Below, one piece after another: positions 6,061 through 6,444 of a stretch of DNA of 6,444 nucleotides. The notes under the pieces are model-generated. The model searched no databases. It saw only the letters and a program-made list of their open reading frames with translations, and was not told the DNA's origin. Source of the stretch: an uncultured Brevibacterium sp. (GTDB taxonomy: Bacteria > Actinomycetota > Actinomycetes > Actinomycetales > Brevibacteriaceae). The stretch's first letter is position 1. Every line of letters begins with the position of its first letter. The stretch spans positions 1-6,444 of the forward strand of contig CABTZE010000116.1 in the NCBI GenBank assembly GCA_902489215.1, written 5' to 3'. The position numbers and the translations under genes are program-made.

Positions 6061-6066
6061 AATTTA
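6061..6066 (-). promoter_or_regulatory. -10 element of the acetyltransferase gene, leaderless start
   Basis: On the minus strand TAAATT fits TANNNT and is followed by 7 nt (TGACTGA) and then the GTG start at 6053. The overlapping TACTGT just upstream is a second, less well placed candidate. There is no Shine-Dalgarno between the hexamer and the GTG. Confidence 0.5.
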
Positions 6067-6154
6067 CAGTATTGCGGGACGGCGGCGGTAGAGGTTTAGG
6101 CCTGGATTGGCTGGGTTTGCCCCTCAGTCAGCCGGCGCCTCGTCCCTACGGGCG

Positions 6155-6183
6155 CCCGGCGCGGCGGCCCGGCGCGGCGGCCC
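6155..6183 (+). repeat. 13-bp GC-only tandem repeat
   Basis: CCCGGCGCGGCGG occurs twice in direct succession (6155-6167 and 6168-6180), and CCC begins a third unit. It consists only of G and C and could arise by slippage. Confidence 0.7.
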
Positions 6184-6274
6184 GTCAGCCGGCCGGCACC
6201 TCGACCCCATTTCTGCCCCCCGCCCAGTCGGCACCTCGGCCCCATTTCTGCCCCCGCCCACGCTTTAGCAACAA

Positions 6275-6371
6275 AAACTCCCGTTAGCAGTGGCGGCTAA
6301 AGCGCAGATCCCGGCTAACGGGAGTTTCCCTACGGCTAAGCCGCAGAAACCGGCTAACGGGAGTTTCCCTC
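6275..6371. repeat. 39-bp tandem repeat with 14-bp inverted arms
   Basis: AAACTCCCGTTAGC (6275-6288) is perfectly complementary to GCTAACGGGAGTTT at 6314-6327 and again at 6353-6366. The two right-hand arms lie within a tandem repeat of period 39 (units 6294-6332 and 6333-6371, each starting CGGCTAA and containing GCAGA). The left arm can therefore pair with either copy. The two longer direct repeats both end in the start of the left arm (CAACAAAAACTCCC). The arrangement resembles intergenic palindromic repeat families; it has no transposase and is too short to be an insertion sequence. Confidence 0.75.
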
Positions 6372-6444
6372 CACGTAAGCCAGCCGCTCGGCACCTCGGC
6401 CCCCTTTTCTGCCCCCGCCCACGCTTTAGCAACAAAAACTCCCC

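Larger units (their letters stand above)
6127..6443 (+). repeat. Dispersed C-rich direct repeats (four copies, two long)
   Basis: The two best copies are 6230-6282 and 6390-6443. Both begin GGCACCTCGGCCCC, continue through TTTCTGCCCCCGCCCACG and end CAACAAAAACTCCC. They are nearly identical over about 53 bp (a short difference at the C/T run) and are 160 bp apart. A shorter copy is at 6195-6226 (GGCACCTCGACCCC, same TTTCTGCCCCC core), and a degenerate one is at 6127-6146 (GTCAGCCGGCGCCTCGTCCC). Most copies follow a CAGCCG or CAGTCG motif. The last copy runs to the end of the window. Confidence 0.8.
6067..6444. other. Gene-free repetitive right end of the window
   Basis: No plausible coding region lies here; the open frame running through it on the plus strand is the tail of an antisense shadow. 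The stretch is strongly C-rich on the plus strand and consists largely of the repeats listed separately. The window stops inside a repeat copy, as expected for a contig broken at a repeat. Confidence 0.6.

Noticed and set aside
3762..6287. Plus-strand open frame of 841 codons
   Set aside because: It lies antisense across most of serA and the whole acetyltransferase gene, both of which have clear family motifs. It bridges the terminator between them, shows no recognisable domain, and is the kind of frame high-GC codon bias creates on the opposite strand.
6275..6371. Insertion-sequence end or integron attachment site
   Set aside because: The inverted arms enclose only about 25-65 bp. There is no transposase or integrase frame, and no recognisable attC core or target-site duplication.
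6230..6443. CRISPR array
   Set aside because: There are only two long copies, unequal spacing to the partial copies, repeats longer than usual, spacers that themselves contain repeats, and no cas genes in the window.

Overview
The window reads as chromosomal DNA from a high-GC Gram-positive (Actinomycetota) bacterium. The evidence is the GC-rich coding sequence, an actinobacterial-type short LeuB (VREGTEG...YTGQGG motif), a long three-domain SerA of the mycobacterial type, an Eis-family acetyltransferase, and promoter/start arrangements typical of leaderless actinobacterial transcripts. A family such as Actinomycetaceae is plausible, but that is inference. Homopolymer/hairpin sequence at the left edge and repeats at the right edge suggest that this is a whole assembly contig broken in repetitive DNA.

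Layout, left to right. Positions 1-58 hold a G/C homopolymer hairpin followed by T5, probably the terminator of a gene off the window. Positions 61-295 are a gene-free, structured 5' leader. It precedes a small secreted NlpC/P60-like cell-wall hydrolase (296-859, +). Two related 12-bp hairpins (875-911 and 964-990) separate that gene from the convergent leuB (1011-2048, -). leuB is divergent from a CitE/HpcH-family lyase-like gene (2156-3007, +). That gene runs tail-to-tail, with a single base between the stops, into serA (3009-4598, -). A perfect 12-bp hairpin (4709-4739) ends an Eis-like GNAT acetyltransferase gene (4755-6053, -) that lies upstream of serA on the same strand. From 6067 to the end there is no gene, only C-rich dispersed repeats, a 13-bp tandem repeat, and a 39-bp tandem repeat whose units form long inverted repeats.

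Functionally, leuB (leucine synthesis) and serA (first step of serine synthesis) are amino-acid biosynthetic dehydrogenases. The other genes have no obvious pathway link to them, and each gene appears to be its own transcription unit. Three genes (leuB, the CitE-like gene and the acetyltransferase) share an identical geometry: a TANNNT -10 hexamer, exactly 7 nt, then ATG or GTG, with no good Shine-Dalgarno. This predicts leaderless mRNAs. The hydrolase gene and serA instead have Shine-Dalgarno sequences.

I see no mobile element, CRISPR array or defence system. The most unusual parts are the structured leader of the hydrolase gene, the right-end repeat cluster, and the altered active-site motifs of the CitE-like protein.
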